A stretch of DNA of 64,000 bases from Klebsiella spallanzanii (GCF_902158555.1 NZ_CABGGS010000034.1:407771-471770); one strand, 5' to 3'; counted from the stretch's first letter, positions 1 to 10,482 are shown. The notes: generated by a model not told the origin, from the letters alone. Translations and numbers: made by a program.

Positions 1-2
1 AG

Positions 3-608
3 GCCAAACAGTCGCTGCATCCAGCCACGCCGGGGGGGAATTTACGTCTGGGATCGATGGACGCCACCGCCGCCAGCCGTTTGCCGCAGATCCTTCCCCG
101 CTTTCACGCCCAGTGCCCGGAGGTGATTCTTACTCTCAAAACTCAGCCGACCCGCCAGCTTATCCAGCAGGTACTGGACGCCTCGCTCGATTGTGCGCTG
201 GTGAGCCTGCCGCAGGCGGCCATCCCACCAGACGACCTTGAGTACCAGCCAGTCTTTAAAGAACAGCTGGTCATGATGCTCCCCGCCGACCAACAACGTT
301 TTCGTTTTGCCGCTTTTCCGGACGGCTGTACCTATCGGGCAACAGGCGAGGCGTTTCTGGCTCAATCAGAGGAAGCAGACATTAAAATCCAGGATATCGG
401 TTCCTATCACGCGATGCTCGCCTGCGTCGCCACCGGCGGCTACGCCTGCCTGCTACCGCAGAGCGTTCTTGATACGCTGAAATTGCCAGAAGGCAGCCTT
501 GTACGCCCGGTTGGCGAAGCGCTAACTCAGCTAATCTGGCGCAAAGGCTATTCTTCTCCTGCCCTGAATTATCTACGCCAGCTTCTTCTATCAGCGTCCA
601 ACCTTTGA
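3..608 (+). CDS. LysR-family transcriptional regulator, 3' part (5' end outside window)
   Basis: The reading frame is already open at base 3 and runs through an internal ATG at 57 to a TGA at 608, so the gene begins upstream of the window and the DNA-binding N-terminus is missing. What is visible is the effector-binding domain: the inter-domain linker pattern (NLRLGSMDATAASRLPQILPRF) followed by the periplasmic-binding-like fold. The stretch SYHAMLACVATGG closely parallels [13 protein letters not shown] in the PtrR protein at 20773-21657, so this is probably a PtrR-like paralogue. Its last 18 bases overlap the end of the convergent MFS carrier gene. It may regulate that carrier, but this rests only on adjacency. 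Confidence 0.85.
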   Translation, partial: AKQSLHPATPGGNLRLGSMDATAASRLPQILPRFHAQCPEVILTLKTQPTRQLIQQVLDASLDCALVSLPQAAIPPDDLEYQPVFKEQLVMMLPADQQRFRFAAFPDGCTYRATGEAFLAQSEEADIKIQDIGSYHAMLACVATGGYACLLPQSVLDTLKLPEGSLVRPVGEALTQLIWRKGYSSPALNYLRQLLLSASNL

Positions 609-1778
609 GTGCGTTCTGGCCCCTGCCGCGACCAGAGCGGCGGCGGCCAACAGCGCGACCGTCGCCGCACTTAGCGAAGGATTAAACGATCCGCTGCGGG
701 CATACAGCGCCCCGGCAACCAGCGGGCCGATAATTTGCCCTACGCCATAGGTCGCGGTCATGGCGGCAACCATATTAAACGACACCAGGTGGTTCAGCCG
801 TCTTCCCTGCGACAGCGCGATGGTCACCGTCCCCAGGAAGGTGAAACCAACCAGCAGCGCGCTCAGTATGCAAAAGGGTAACGAATGGCTCCACGCCGGA
901 AGAATCACACCCGCGGCCTGGATCAGTAAATTGAGGGTAAACGCGCGACGGTAGCCGAGTCTGATAACCAGCCGATGCCAGATGAAACAGGACGGTACAG
1001 CGGCAAGTCCGAAGATGGCCCAGATCTGAACCGGGTCGATAGCCTCAAGGGAACCGCTGAGAAACAACGGAAGATAGGTGGCGGTGATAATATAGCCGAA
1101 ACCGGCCAGGCCATAAATCAGCAGCAGTTTCCACGCTTCACTGACTCCCCCCTCTGCCCGCTCATTCTGTACGTTCTCAGCAGGTTTATAAGCGATAAGA
1201 TAATTGGCCGGACTCAGCAATAAGCGCAGGGCCAGCACAAACAGTATGCCAGCGCTAATCGCGCATATCAGCCATATCTGCTGACTGGAAAGCGCAAGCG
1301 CCTTTCCCAGGGAGATAAATTCAGCCGACAGAAATATCCCCATCCCGACGCCGGAATAGAGTACCGGCGCGCCGTTATGGTGCTTCATATGCTGTAGCAG
1401 CCACAGCGAAGCGGCAATCAGCGTAACCGCACTCAACAATCCGGCAATGCCGCGTACTACGATAATCGCCAGCGGAGAAACCAAAAACGCCAGCAAAGCC
1501 ATGCACAGCAGCGTTAGTAGCGCGGAAAGCAGACTTAACCATCTGGCATCTGCAGGTCTGGCCTTCGCCAGCAACAGCGCTCCGGCCAGATAGCCAGCGT
1601 AGTTTGCCGAAGCGGCAAGATTGCCTTCGCGCAGCGAGAGTATCTGCTCATTCAACATCAGCGGCAGGATCCCGGTATAGGCAAAACGGCCATAGCCCAT
1701 ACCAATAATCAGTACCACCGAACCGGCCAGCGCCAGTAGAAAAGCCTTTAGCTCCGGCCTGAGTTCGAAAACATTCAC
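591..1778 (-). CDS. MFS transporter, YbfB/YjiJ type
   Basis: Hydrophobic protein of about 395 residues with the 12-segment pattern of the major facilitator superfamily. The opening GMGYGRFAYTGILPLML is typical of the YbfB/YjiJ subfamily, inner-membrane carriers of unknown substrate. The open frame extends to an ATG at 1814, but a GTG at 1778 follows a GGGGGTGGTGGG purine tract and gives an N-terminus like that of the family, so the shorter start is preferred; 1814 stays possible. The 3' end overlaps the convergent LysR gene by 18 bp. Carrier and regulator may form one functional pair. Confidence 0.75.
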   Translation of the reverse strand: MNVFELRPELKAFLLALAGSVVLIIGMGYGRFAYTGILPLMLNEQILSLREGNLAASANYAGYLAGALLLAKARPADARWLSLLSALLTLLCMALLAFLVSPLAIIVVRGIAGLLSAVTLIAASLWLLQHMKHHNGAPVLYSGVGMGIFLSAEFISLGKALALSSQQIWLICAISAGILFVLALRLLLSPANYLIAYKPAENVQNERAEGGVSEAWKLLLIYGLAGFGYIITATYLPLFLSGSLEAIDPVQIWAIFGLAAVPSCFIWHRLVIRLGYRRAFTLNLLIQAAGVILPAWSHSLPFCILSALLVGFTFLGTVTIALSQGRRLNHLVSFNMVAAMTATYGVGQIIGPLVAGALYARSGSFNPSLSAATVALLAAAALVAAGARTHSKVGR

Positions 1779-1814
1779 CCACCACCCCCAAATAATTCTC
1801 AAAAAAAGAATCAT

Positions 1815-2005
1815 AAATAACTATAATTCTTATTTTATTATGATATCGGTTAACCCGACGCGCAAGTGACCCCATGCAGCAGCTCGAAACTCTGCATGAC
1901 GAGAGACTTTACGGGAAACAAACGAGGATACTTCGGTGTGAAACGAAATGTGATCGTGATGAGAAAGCTCTTCACGGCAAATGTCTACTGTAAAAGCAGA
2001 ATGTA
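1815..2005. other. intergenic stretch without a recognised gene
   Basis: About 190 bp between the MFS gene and the small gene at 2006. It is AT-rich just upstream of the MFS start (1800-1850), where that gene's promoter would lie. A 62-codon frame on the plus strand (1866-2054) has no convincing ribosome site and no recognisable composition, so it is not called. Confidence 0.5.
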
Positions 2006-2224
2006 CTACTTTACGAGACGGACGTCAGGATGGTGCGGACTCGCCGCCTCATGAAATATATCGCTGAGCCAGCCGGGAATTTCCGCTTCCGTGAGGTCAT
2101 CCGGGATGATGACCCCGTGCAGCGGCGAATATTTGCCTTCGCTGAGATCGACGCGGAAGACTAACCAGCGCCCAGCCTCGCGTTTTACACCAACGTGGCG
2201 ACCAAATACGTTATAAATCAGCAT
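2006..2224 (-). CDS. small conserved-looking protein, function unknown (72 aa)
   Basis: The product reads MLIYNVFGRHVGVKRE and continues with a compact soluble sequence containing FRVDLSEGKYSPLHGVIIPDDL. No transmembrane segment, signal peptide or metal motif is visible. The chosen ATG at 2224 lies inside the last codons of the upstream VOC gene (ends 2211), so the two overlap by 14 bp and are very likely translated together. A longer frame to 2248 is possible but lacks a better ribosome site. I do not recognise the family with certainty. The tight coupling suggests a partner of the VOC protein. Confidence 0.6.
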   Translation of the reverse strand: MLIYNVFGRHVGVKREAGRWLVFRVDLSEGKYSPLHGVIIPDDLTEAEIPGWLSDIFHEAASPHHPDVRLVK

Positions 2225-2678
2225 GGTTGGACGACTGTTTCTCCTCACGCAGCCACGGGGTGACGGTGATCCCTGTCAGTAATCCTTCCGGGCTTAGCAG
2301 CCGCGTGACGGTCTGCCCCCACGGCTCCATACGATTATCGACCAGCAGGCGATACCCTCTGGCTTTCAGTACGTCGGTTGCCGAGTCGATATCGCGTACT
2401 TCAAACTCAATCCAGGCCTGCGGCACCGGCAGGTAGTCTGGCCAGATATCAGCGTCAAAACAGGAGCGCGCCGCCTGCGCCAGCGGCCACAGGGCAAAAT
2501 GTTTTACTCCGCCCAGAGCGTCGTGCTCAGTCAGCAAATACTCTTCGTTACCAGGCATGGGTTTTAACGGTAACCCCAGCGCGCTGACGTAAAATTCGCG
2601 ACTGGCTGCGGCCGGTTGCGTTATCGGCCCAAAGCCCGCGACAAACAGAACATCCATACCGGCTAAATCGTATTCCAT
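2211..2678 (-). CDS. VOC-superfamily (glyoxalase/bleomycin-resistance-like) protein
   Basis: A 155-residue protein with the VOC pattern: an N-terminal strand (MDVLFVAGFGPI), the FYVSALGLPL segment typical of the first beta-alpha-beta-beta-beta module, and a second module with WIEFEVRDIDSATDVLKARGY followed by the terminal LLSPEGLLTGITVTPW. VOC proteins bind a divalent metal and act as lyases, isomerases, dioxygenases or drug-binding proteins; substrate cannot be read here. The start is the ATG at 2678, directly after GGAGAGGGT; an in-frame ATG at 2693 precedes that ribosome site. It is the first gene of a two-gene unit with the small protein at 2006. Confidence 0.75.
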   Translation of the reverse strand: MEYDLAGMDVLFVAGFGPITQPAAASREFYVSALGLPLKPMPGNEEYLLTEHDALGGVKHFALWPLAQAARSCFDADIWPDYLPVPQAWIEFEVRDIDSATDVLKARGYRLLVDNRMEPWGQTVTRLLSPEGLLTGITVTPWLREEKQSSNHADL

Positions 2679-2873
2679 ACCCTCTCCTGTCATGGTCCGT
2701 GATGTATTAACAAATTTTATACTCTGTTACGCACCGCTTTCCCAGATTCCTCTTCTCTCATTACTATTTTTAGTGTGTTTGCCTGAATCATTGAGAAAGC
2801 GCATGGTCTGCTCGTCGCACCCGAGGCCGCTGCGCTATGCTTAGCGTCCCTTTGGTTTTAAATACTTAGCGTT

Positions 2874-4064
2874 ATGGCCACTTCCTTCAGCACTACTCAG
2901 CTTAATCTGCGTATTATTTCAATCGTTGTCTTTACCTGTATCTGCTATCTCTCCATCGGCCTGCCGCTCGCCGTGCTGCCCGGCTATATCCATTATCAGT
3001 TGGGATATAGCACCTTTATTGCCGGGGTCGTTATCAGCCTCCAGTACATTTCAACCCTGGTCAGCCGCCCGCATGCTGGTCGCTATACCGATATCTGGGG
3101 AGCGAAAAAAGTCGTCAGCCTGGGGATTGTTTGCTGCATGCTCAGCGGATTATTCACGCTGCTCGCGGTACTCCTGCAATCCGTTCCGCTGCTGGCCGTC
3201 GCCGCGCTGCTGATTGGCCGAATTTTCCTCGGCGTCGGGGAAAGCTTTACCGCCACAGGCGCAACGCTGTGGGGAATCAAAACCTTGGGGGCTATCCACA
3301 CGTCAAGGGTAATCTCGTGGAACGGCGTGGCGACCTACGTGGCGATGGCGGTTGGCGCGCCGCTGGGCGTGATGCTTAACGGCTATTTTGGCATCAGCGG
3401 ATTTGCCATCGTGGTGATTCTGGTAGCAGTGGTTGGCCTGCTCTACGCCCGCACGCGGCAGGACGTCAGCGTGACGGCGGGTATCCGGGCGCCGTTTCAT
3501 GTGGTGGTGCGTAAAATCTGGCCCTATGGGATGGGGCTGGCACTAAGTACCGTGGGATTCGGGGTTATCGCGACCTTTATTACCCTCTATTTTTCCTCCC
3601 ATGACTGGCAAGGTGCCGCGTTTACGCTCTCCTTATTCAGCATCGGTTTTATCTGCATCCGTCTGGTATTAGGCAACACGATTACGCGCTATGGCGGCGT
3701 ACCGGTGTCGTTAATCTGTTTCGTGGTCGAATGTCTGGGCTTGCTCATTATCTGGTATGCCCCCTCGGCGTGGATTGCCGGCGTTGGCGCGTTCCTTACC
3801 GGTTCGGGCTTTTCGCTGATCTTCCCGGCCCTTGGCGTTGAAGCAGTCAAGCAGGTAGAAGAGCAAAACCAGGGAACGGCCCTGGGTACCTATTCGGCAT
3901 TTCTCGATCTGGCGTTGGGATTAACCGGCCCAATTGCCGGTTGGGTGGCCGGTTATTACGATCTGGAGACTATTTATTTGTTGGCGGCGGTAGTGGTCGC
4001 GCTGGCATTTATATTGATTTTGCGAATTTATCTGCAACAACGCGCTGGTTTGCAACGAACCTGA
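2874..4064 (+). CDS. MFS transporter, YhhS/YfcJ-like
   Basis: A 396-residue protein with 12 predicted membrane segments. The sequences LSIGLPLAVLPGYIH, RPHAGRYTD, VISWNGVATYVAMAVGAPLG and GSGFSLIFPALGVEAVK match the E. coli YhhS/YfcJ carriers as remembered, inner-membrane exporters of poorly defined substrates. RPHAGRYTD is the MFS loop 2-3 signature. The ribosome site before ATG 2874 is weak (AATACTTAGCGTT). The gene stands alone and appears to have its own promoter in the AT-rich 2700-2790 region. Confidence 0.8.
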   Translation: MATSFSTTQLNLRIISIVVFTCICYLSIGLPLAVLPGYIHYQLGYSTFIAGVVISLQYISTLVSRPHAGRYTDIWGAKKVVSLGIVCCMLSGLFTLLAVLLQSVPLLAVAALLIGRIFLGVGESFTATGATLWGIKTLGAIHTSRVISWNGVATYVAMAVGAPLGVMLNGYFGISGFAIVVILVAVVGLLYARTRQDVSVTAGIRAPFHVVVRKIWPYGMGLALSTVGFGVIATFITLYFSSHDWQGAAFTLSLFSIGFICIRLVLGNTITRYGGVPVSLICFVVECLGLLIIWYAPSAWIAGVGAFLTGSGFSLIFPALGVEAVKQVEEQNQGTALGTYSAFLDLALGLTGPIAGWVAGYYDLETIYLLAAVVVALAFILILRIYLQQRAGLQRT

Positions 4065-4256
4065 GGAATACTCTTCGACCGATGAGCGCCGCAAAAATTG
4101 GTAAAAATCTAAACAATATTTGACTGCAATTCGGCTTCCATGCCACCATCGCGTCAGCGCCCGGCAGGCGGCGCGATGGTGGTACGGGTGAATATCAGAG
4201 ACCTCATGCTTAAGGTCCATGCCCGTCCTCAACCTGATTCTGGCGGGAATAAAGAC

Positions 4257-4547
4257 ATGCACCAAAGTTTTAATCAGCGCGTTCATTTCTATTACTGCAT
4301 TCTGGTGGCGCTGAAAATACACGCAAAATCGAAGAAATCGGGCGGCGTCCGGGGGAAAAATAATTTCCTGCTGAAATGGCTGCGTAAAGCCCAGGACAAC
4401 AATATATTCCACCCGGATATTACCAGCGAGATTGAATGGCTGCGCGGCAAAATCATTCAGGCTGGATATGATACTGACCTCGAGCCAATGCTGGACTTTG
4501 TCTACGCCACCGCCAAACGCGCGGAAGATCTCAAAAACGCCGACTGA
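4257..4547 (+). CDS. hypothetical protein, 96 aa
   Basis: Encodes MHQSFNQRVHFYYCILVALKI and continues as a basic, helix-rich protein ending ATAKRAEDLKNAD. The frame extends upstream to 4140, but the 39 extra residues have an unnatural composition (PPSRQRPAGGAMVV) and overlap a 3' inverted-repeat-like region, so the ATG at 4257 after GGCGGGAATAAAGAC is preferred. The segment KWLRKAQDNNIFHPDITSEIEWLRGKI looks like a real folded domain. I do not recognise the family. The downstream neighbour is a REP element and then cusA on the other strand. Confidence 0.5.
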   Translation: MHQSFNQRVHFYYCILVALKIHAKSKKSGGVRGKNNFLLKWLRKAQDNNIFHPDITSEIEWLRGKIIQAGYDTDLEPMLDFVYATAKRAEDLKNAD

Positions 4548-4569
4548 GATTGCTGACCTCTCCGGAGAA

Positions 4570-4606
4570 TTGCCCGGTGGCGGCTAACGCCTTACCGGGC
4601 CTACGA
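4570..4606 (+). repeat. REP-like palindromic unit
   Basis: TTGCCCGGTGGCGGCTAACG followed by CCTTACCGGGCCTAC forms the imperfect hairpin of enterobacterial REP units. It sits between the 3' ends of the 96-aa gene and cusA, the usual place for such elements. A near copy is at 13370-13402. Confidence 0.7.
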
Positions 4607-4639
4607 AAACCGAGCGACCTGGCCGAAGAGTTTATGACG

Positions 4640-7600
4640 TTAACGCTTTTTACGGTGCGTCAGCAGATACACCGCCGGGATCACCAGCATCGACAGCAGC
4701 GGCGCAGTGATCATCCCACCGATCATCGGTGCGGCAATACGCTGCATCACTTCTGACCCCGTACCGCCTCCCCACATAATCGGCAGCAGCCCGGCCATAA
4801 TCGTCGCCACGGTCATCACTTTCGGGCGCACGCGCAGCACCGCGCCTTCATGAATCGCCTCGTTGAGCGTTCGCTCATCAAGCTGCCCGCGTCGTTTGGC
4901 TATCGCCTGGTTTAAATAGAGCACCATAATCACGCCGAATTCCGCCGCTACGCCCGCCAGCGCAATAAAGCCAACGGCGGCGGCCACCGACAAGTTATAG
5001 CCCAGCAGCCACAGCAGCCAGACGCCGCCTACCAGCGAAAACGGTAAGGTGCCCATGATCAGCAGCGCGTCTTTAACCTTACTGAAGGTGACATAAAGCA
5101 GGATGAAGATAATCATTAGCGTAAACGGCAATACGATTTTCAGCTTCGCCGTGGCGCGCTCCAGATACTCATACTGCCCGGACCAGGTCAGCGAGATGCC
5201 CTCCGGCAGCTTGACCTGTTTGCTGACTTCACGTTGCATCTCGTCAACGGCGGATTTGAGGTCGCGTCCGCGAATATCCACGTAGATCCAGTCCGACAGG
5301 CGGGCGTTTTCGCTTTTCAGCATCGGCGGCCCGTCGGTGATGGCAATATCCGCCAGCTCGGACAGCGCCACCTGCGCCCCGCTGCTGGTCACCACCGGCA
5401 GGTCGCGCAGCTTTTGCAGCGAGTCGCGCATTTCGCGCGGATAGCGGACGCTTATCGGATAACGCTCGCGCCCCTCAATGGTTTCGCCGATATTATCCCC
5501 ACCGACAACGCTGGCGACCACCGATTGCAGTTCCTTCACCGACACGCCATAGCGGGCCGCTTTCACCCGATCGATATTAATATCGATATAGCGACCACCA
5601 TCGAGGCGCTCAGCCAGCGCCGACGTGACGCCCGGTACGTTGCGTACGATACGTTCAATTTCCTCAGCGGTTTTTTCGATTTCCGCCAGGTTGTTGCCGT
5701 TCACTTTAATGCCGACCGGGCTTTTAATACCGGTCGCCAGCATATCCAGGCGGTTGCGAATCGGCGGTACCCAGACGTTGGCAATCCCCGGCACTTTCAC
5801 CGTATTGTCAAGTTCGCTGATGAGCTTATCCATGGTCATTCCGGGCCGCCATTCGCTTTTCGGCTTGAACTGAATGGTGGTTTCCAGCATGGTCAGCGGT
5901 GCCGGGTCGGTCGCGCTATCCGCCCGACCGGCCTTACCGAACACGCTTTGCACCTCAGGGATGGTCTTGATCAGACGGTCGGTCTGCTGCAGCAGGCGTC
6001 CGGCTTCGCGGCTGGAAATCCCCGGCAGCGTGGACGGCATATACAGCAGATCGCCCTCGTCAATTTGCGGCAGGAATTCGCTGCCAAGCTGCGCCAGCGG
6101 CCACAGCGTGGCAACCAGCAGCAGACCGGCGGCGCCCAGCGTCGCTTTTGGCCACTGCAACACTTTATCCAGCAGCGGTTCATAGGCGCGAATCAGCCAG
6201 CGGTTGAGCGGATTGGCGGTTTCATCGGGGATTTTGCCGCGAATAAAATAACCCATTAACACCGGCACCAGCGTAATTCCAAGCCCGGCAGCCACCGCCA
6301 TCGAGTACGTTTTGGTGAAGGCCAGCGGCGAGAACATCTTGCCTTCCTGCGCCTCAAGGGTGAATACCGGAATAAACGACAGAGTGATAATCAGCAGGCT
6401 GCAAAACAGCGCGGGCCCGACTTCCGATGCCGCATGCTGGGTTATCTGCCAGTAATCTGCCGAAGACGGTTGACGCTCAGGATGATCGTGCCGCCACTGC
6501 TCCAGCACCTTATGCATATTTTCAATCATCACGATTGCCGCATCGACCATCGCCCCGATGGCAATCGCAATCCCGCCAAGCGACATCATATTGGCGCTGA
6601 CGCCCTGATAGTGCATCACAATAAACGCGCCGAGGATCCCCAGCGGCAGCGTGATCATCGCCACCAGCGCGCTGCGGAAATGGAACAGAAATAGCGAGCA
6701 AACCACCGCAACGACAATAAACTCTTCGATAAGCTTATGGGTCAGGGTTTCGACCGAATTTTTAATCAGTTGCGAACGGTCGTAGACCGGGACGATTTCG
6801 ACGCCTGCAGGCAGGCTTTTTTGCACTTCCGCCAGCTTAGCTTTTACTGCATTAATGGTGGTCAGCGCATTTTTGCCCGAACGCATAATGATAATCCCAC
6901 CCGCCACTTCGCCTTCACCGTTGAGTTCGGCGACGCCGCGGCGAATCGCCGGACCGCGGCGCACGCTGGCAACATCGGAAAGCAGCACCGGCACGCCGCT
7001 ACGTGCGGCAATCACCACCTGATTAAAGTCTTCAACAGACTTCAGATAGCCGGTGGTGCGCACCATATACTCGGCTTCTCCCAGCTCCAGCACCGAGCCG
7101 CCCCCTTCCTGGTTAGCGCTCTGGATGGCGCTAATCACCTGCTCGTGCGTCACGTTCAATGCCCGCAGCCGGTCAGGATTAAGGACAACCTGATACTCTT
7201 TCACCATCCCGCCAACGCTGGCGACCTCTGAGACGTCAGGTACGGTTTTCAACTCATATTTGAGGATCCAGTCCTGAATCGCCCGCAGATCGCCGAGGCT
7301 GTGCTTACCGCTTTTATCGGTGAGCACGTATTCAAACACCCAGCCGACGCCGGTGGCGTCCGGCCCTAACGAAGCTTTCGCTTCCGGCGGCAGGCTGCTC
7401 TGGATTTGGCTCAGATACTCCAGCACGCGGGAGCGCGCCCAGTACGGGTCGGTGCCGTCATCAAACAGCACGTAAACATAGGAATCGCCGAACATCGAAA
7501 AGCCGCGTACGGTTTTCGCACCCGGTACCGATAGCATGGTGGTGGTCAGCGGATAAGTGACCTGGTCTTCAACAATTTGCGGCGCTTTGCCGGGATAGCT

Positions 7601-7753
7601 GACGCGGATGATCACCTGAGTATCGGAGAGATCCGGTAACGCATCCAGCGGTGCCTGCTGTACCGACCAGACACCCCAGGCGGCCATGAGTAGCGTCGCC
7701 AGTAGTACCAGCAGGCGGTTGCGCAATGACCAGCGGATAACGGCGGCAATCAT
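4640..7753 (-). CDS. cusA: CusA/SilA-type Cu(I)/Ag(I) RND efflux pump
   Basis: The 1037-residue inner-membrane proton antiporter of the tripartite heavy-metal efflux complex (E. coli CusA has 1047). It shares long blocks with CusA as remembered, e.g. [55 protein letters not shown] and [12 protein letters not shown]. The three methionines that bind copper in E. coli CusA (M573, M623, M672) have equivalents in [13 protein letters not shown] and RLDML. The pump takes metal from the periplasm or membrane and passes it to CusB and the outer-membrane channel. It is the last gene of the operon; its ATG overlaps the cusB stop (ATGA), so the two are translationally coupled. Confidence 0.95.
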   Translation of the reverse strand: MIAAVIRWSLRNRLLVLLATLLMAAWGVWSVQQAPLDALPDLSDTQVIIRVSYPGKAPQIVEDQVTYPLTTTMLSVPGAKTVRGFSMFGDSYVYVLFDDGTDPYWARSRVLEYLSQIQSSLPPEAKASLGPDATGVGWVFEYVLTDKSGKHSLGDLRAIQDWILKYELKTVPDVSEVASVGGMVKEYQVVLNPDRLRALNVTHEQVISAIQSANQEGGGSVLELGEAEYMVRTTGYLKSVEDFNQVVIAARSGVPVLLSDVASVRRGPAIRRGVAELNGEGEVAGGIIIMRSGKNALTTINAVKAKLAEVQKSLPAGVEIVPVYDRSQLIKNSVETLTHKLIEEFIVVAVVCSLFLFHFRSALVAMITLPLGILGAFIVMHYQGVSANMMSLGGIAIAIGAMVDAAIVMIENMHKVLEQWRHDHPERQPSSADYWQITQHAASEVGPALFCSLLIITLSFIPVFTLEAQEGKMFSPLAFTKTYSMAVAAGLGITLVPVLMGYFIRGKIPDETANPLNRWLIRAYEPLLDKVLQWPKATLGAAGLLLVATLWPLAQLGSEFLPQIDEGDLLYMPSTLPGISSREAGRLLQQTDRLIKTIPEVQSVFGKAGRADSATDPAPLTMLETTIQFKPKSEWRPGMTMDKLISELDNTVKVPGIANVWVPPIRNRLDMLATGIKSPVGIKVNGNNLAEIEKTAEEIERIVRNVPGVTSALAERLDGGRYIDINIDRVKAARYGVSVKELQSVVASVVGGDNIGETIEGRERYPISVRYPREMRDSLQKLRDLPVVTSSGAQVALSELADIAITDGPPMLKSENARLSDWIYVDIRGRDLKSAVDEMQREVSKQVKLPEGISLTWSGQYEYLERATAKLKIVLPFTLMIIFILLYVTFSKVKDALLIMGTLPFSLVGGVWLLWLLGYNLSVAAAVGFIALAGVAAEFGVIMVLYLNQAIAKRRGQLDERTLNEAIHEGAVLRVRPKVMTVATIMAGLLPIMWGGGTGSEVMQRIAAPMIGGMITAPLLSMLVIPAVYLLTHRKKR

Positions 7754-9222
7754 GGCTGCTCCTTAGCGCCGTTCATCGGCATGATTGAGGTAACCCGCGC
7801 GCCGTCATCGGTCAGTGCAAAGCTAAACATGACCGATTCACCCGCGCGTATTTGCTGATGCTGCTGCGGCGTGATGGCAAAATCCATGGTCATCGCTGGC
7901 CACTTCAGTTCCGGGACCGGCTGATGCTCAATGGTGACCGATTCATCATTCAGCGCTTTGATAACGCCGTGCGTCGAGTACGTTTTAGCCTCCTCGCCCT
8001 CCTGAGCGGCGATTTGCGGCAGCGCGCTGCGCATGCTCGCTTCGGAATCAATCAGGAATTGACCAGAGGTGACCACTTTCTGGCCCTCTTCGAGGCCGGA
8101 TTTAATCTCAACCACACCGTTCTGCGTACGCCCGGCGGTCACTTCGACCGGACGGAAATGACCTTCGCCGTCAGCAATCAGCACGCGATTGCTGGTGCCT
8201 GTCGCAATCAGCGCTTCTTCCGGGATAGTCAGAACGGCACTACCCTGATTCGCCTCAGCCAACTGGACGTTTAAGTACATTCCCGGCTTCAGTTGATGCT
8301 GAGGATTATTGAGCACCACGCGGGCCTTCAGCGTGCGGGTGGTGGCTTCGAGATCGGGAAGCAATTCGCTGATGGTCCCCTGAAACGCGGTACCAGGCCA
8401 GCTGCTGGTGGTCGCCGTCACGTGGCTGCCAACGCGCAGCAAGCTGGCCTGGCTTTCTGGATAATCAATCACTATCCATACCGGGTCGAGGCTCGCCAGC
8501 TCAAACAGCGGCTGGGTTGCGGTGACCTGCGCACCGGTGCGCACATCAAGCTTGCTGACATAGCCGTCGTGCGGAGCGCGAATGGTAATGCGGGTTTGCG
8601 GTTTGCCGCTGCGCTCAACGCTGCGGATTATCGCTTCCGGCATAAATTGCAGCTGAAGACGGCCGCGCGCGGCGGCGGTCAGCCCGCTATCGCCCAGCTG
8701 TTTCACCGCCAGATACTCCTGCTGCGCCGCCGCCCACTGCGGGATCCATAGCTCGGCCAGCACTTCGTTTTTCTTCACAAACTGCTGGGAGGCATTGACG
8801 TAGAGCTTCTCAATCAGCCCGTTGGCCAGCGCAGGAACGATTTCAACGCTGCGCTCGTCAATGGCGACGGTACCAAAAGCATTGAGCTTCAGCGCCAGCG
8901 TCTGGCGAGAAACGTCCGCCGTACGTACTCCCAGGTTTTGCTGTTGGCGTGCGCTGATCTGCACGCCCTTTGTATCATCGCCGCCGCCTTCATCGGCATA
9001 GCGCGGCACCAGTTCCATATCCATAAATGGCGATTTTCCCGGCTTATCAAAACGCGTACCGGGGGTCATCGGATCGTACCAGTACAGGACTTTGCGACCC
9101 GTTTCCGTCGCGGTTTCGCTGATGGAAGGTATCGAGGCGTTGCGGGCCCCCAGCCAGTACCCGCCCACGGCGGCGACAGCAACGGCCAGTGCGACAAGAG
9201 AAATAGCAGATTTAAGCTTCAT
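7750..9222 (-). CDS. cusB: CusB-type periplasmic adaptor with fused C-terminal CusF domain
   Basis: A 490-residue membrane-fusion protein linking CusA to the outer-membrane channel. Residues 1-25 form a signal anchor. The metal site is intact: YWYDPM(52)TPGTRF and M67/M69 in SPFMDM, the Met residues that receive Cu(I)/Ag(I) from CusF in E. coli. Barrel-sandwich and beta-barrel domains follow. Residues ~414-485 are an additional CusF-like OB fold ([17 protein letters not shown] ... [11 protein letters not shown]), carrying the Trp and paired Met of the CusF site; E. coli CusB ends before this. The start ATG shares one base with the stop of the upstream channel gene (TAATG), and the end overlaps cusA by 4 bp. 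Confidence 0.93.
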   Translation of the reverse strand: MKLKSAISLVALAVAVAAVGGYWLGARNASIPSISETATETGRKVLYWYDPMTPGTRFDKPGKSPFMDMELVPRYADEGGGDDTKGVQISARQQQNLGVRTADVSRQTLALKLNAFGTVAIDERSVEIVPALANGLIEKLYVNASQQFVKKNEVLAELWIPQWAAAQQEYLAVKQLGDSGLTAAARGRLQLQFMPEAIIRSVERSGKPQTRITIRAPHDGYVSKLDVRTGAQVTATQPLFELASLDPVWIVIDYPESQASLLRVGSHVTATTSSWPGTAFQGTISELLPDLEATTRTLKARVVLNNPQHQLKPGMYLNVQLAEANQGSAVLTIPEEALIATGTSNRVLIADGEGHFRPVEVTAGRTQNGVVEIKSGLEEGQKVVTSGQFLIDSEASMRSALPQIAAQEGEEAKTYSTHGVIKALNDESVTIEHQPVPELKWPAMTMDFAITPQQHQQIRAGESVMFSFALTDDGARVTSIMPMNGAKEQP

Positions 9223-10469
9223 TATTTAACATCCTGTGGAATAAGGTAGCGAATGGCAGCCCACGTATCGGCGAGCGCTTTCTCGGCATTGTTGCTGGCG
9301 ATCTCCCCGCTCAGCAGATCGCGACGAGCAGATAGCAGTTCCGCCAGCGCAGAGCTGCCCGCGCGATACTGGGCATTGACGAGGTTCACTTTCTTGCGTA
9401 ACAGCGGCAGGACTCCGCTTTGCTGGCGGTCGTAAATGGCTTTTGCGGCGTTATATTGTGAGATCAGCTGATACTGCTGCGCCTGATGTTCGCGCATCAA
9501 TAAGGTCAGTTGATCATTCGCTTCGTAGGTGCGGGAGACATCGGCGGCATGGTCCTTATCCTGACGCTTGCCCTGGAAAATGGGCATATCGACGGTAAAC
9601 ATAACGCCGACCATATCGTCGTAATCATCCCCACGCCGGGCGTAATACACTTCAACGCCAACATCAGGGATCGCCGCCACTTCAGACTGCCCTGATTTCG
9701 CTTTCGCCAGATCGGCTTCCCGCGCGGCCTGAATCACTTCCGGGTGGCGCTTTATTCCTTCAATTAAGGTGGCTTCATCGGCCGGAAGGCGCTCGATGCG
9801 CGGCAGCGGGCCGGAAACATCGCGGACATCCTTACCGGTCAGTTGCATCAGGCGCGCCTGAGCGACCTGCACATCGCGACGCGCGTTATCCTGCTCATTT
9901 TTCATCGTATTCAGCGCCAGCTGAACGTCAAGCACGCTGCTGGGGCTGGCGCTGGCGCTACTGACGCCCGCCTTTTGTACGCCGATTTGCCGGGAGGTTT
10001 CGTTAATCAGCGTCTGGACCGAACGCAGCGATTTCTGCGCCACGGCGAGCGCCAGCCACGCCTGGGCGGTTTCTCGCTGCAGCCGGGCGCGAATCACATC
10101 GGCATTAGCGGCGGTTCGTCGCGCTTCGGCGGTTATCGAGTCAGCTTTACGTTCACGCTTGGTGCTGCTGACGTAGTCCTGCATCACGCCGACCCTCTGC
10201 ATAGTCATGCCTTCACGGGTCAGGCGGCTGCCGTTGTTTCCGCCCAGCGGGACGTTCTCAATACCAAATTTCAACTTCGGGTCGGGAAGCTGCATGGCGG
10301 AATCCGCCATGTTTTCTAATGCGTTAACCTGATGATCGTTGGCAGACAGCTCGGCGGAGTAGCTTTCCGCTGCCGACAAGGCCTCCGCCAGCGTGGTCGC
10401 CCAGCCATTGGTGGAAATCAGCGACAGCAAAAGTGGCAGCCCCCAGGCCGCCTTATTTAAAATGTGCAT
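9222..10469 (-). CDS. TolC-family outer-membrane channel of the Cus system (CzcC/CusC-like)
   Basis: A 415-residue outer-membrane efflux protein with a signal peptide (cleavage near ...STNGWA-TTLAEAL) and two repeated helical-hairpin/beta halves (LAEALSAAESYSAELSANDHQ; PEVIQAAREADLAKAKSGQSEVAAIPDVGVEVYY). It completes the tripartite pump by giving an exit through the outer membrane. Unlike E. coli CusC it has no lipobox cysteine, so it is not predicted to be a lipoprotein and looks closer to the CzcC/CnrC group. It is the third gene of the operon, 13 bp after cusF and overlapping cusB by one base. Confidence 0.9.
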   Translation of the reverse strand: MHILNKAAWGLPLLLSLISTNGWATTLAEALSAAESYSAELSANDHQVNALENMADSAMQLPDPKLKFGIENVPLGGNNGSRLTREGMTMQRVGVMQDYVSSTKRERKADSITAEARRTAANADVIRARLQRETAQAWLALAVAQKSLRSVQTLINETSRQIGVQKAGVSSASASPSSVLDVQLALNTMKNEQDNARRDVQVAQARLMQLTGKDVRDVSGPLPRIERLPADEATLIEGIKRHPEVIQAAREADLAKAKSGQSEVAAIPDVGVEVYYARRGDDYDDMVGVMFTVDMPIFQGKRQDKDHAADVSRTYEANDQLTLLMREHQAQQYQLISQYNAAKAIYDRQQSGVLPLLRKKVNLVNAQYRAGSSALAELLSARRDLLSGEIASNNAEKALADTWAAIRYLIPQDVK

Positions 10470-10482
10470 AATGACTCCGACG

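Noticed and set aside
1866..2054. 62-codon plus-strand frame
   Set aside because: No ribosome site, and a Cys/Arg-rich product without domain character; it overlaps the small gene at 2006.
5234..6259. 341-codon open frame on the plus strand
   Set aside because: It is antisense to the clearly real cusA gene. Its product is Arg/Gln/His-rich with no recognisable domain, as expected for a shadow of GC-rich coding DNA.
6737..10319. Several plus-strand frames of 100-165 codons
   Set aside because: All are mirrors of cusA, cusB and the channel gene, without ribosome sites or recognisable products.
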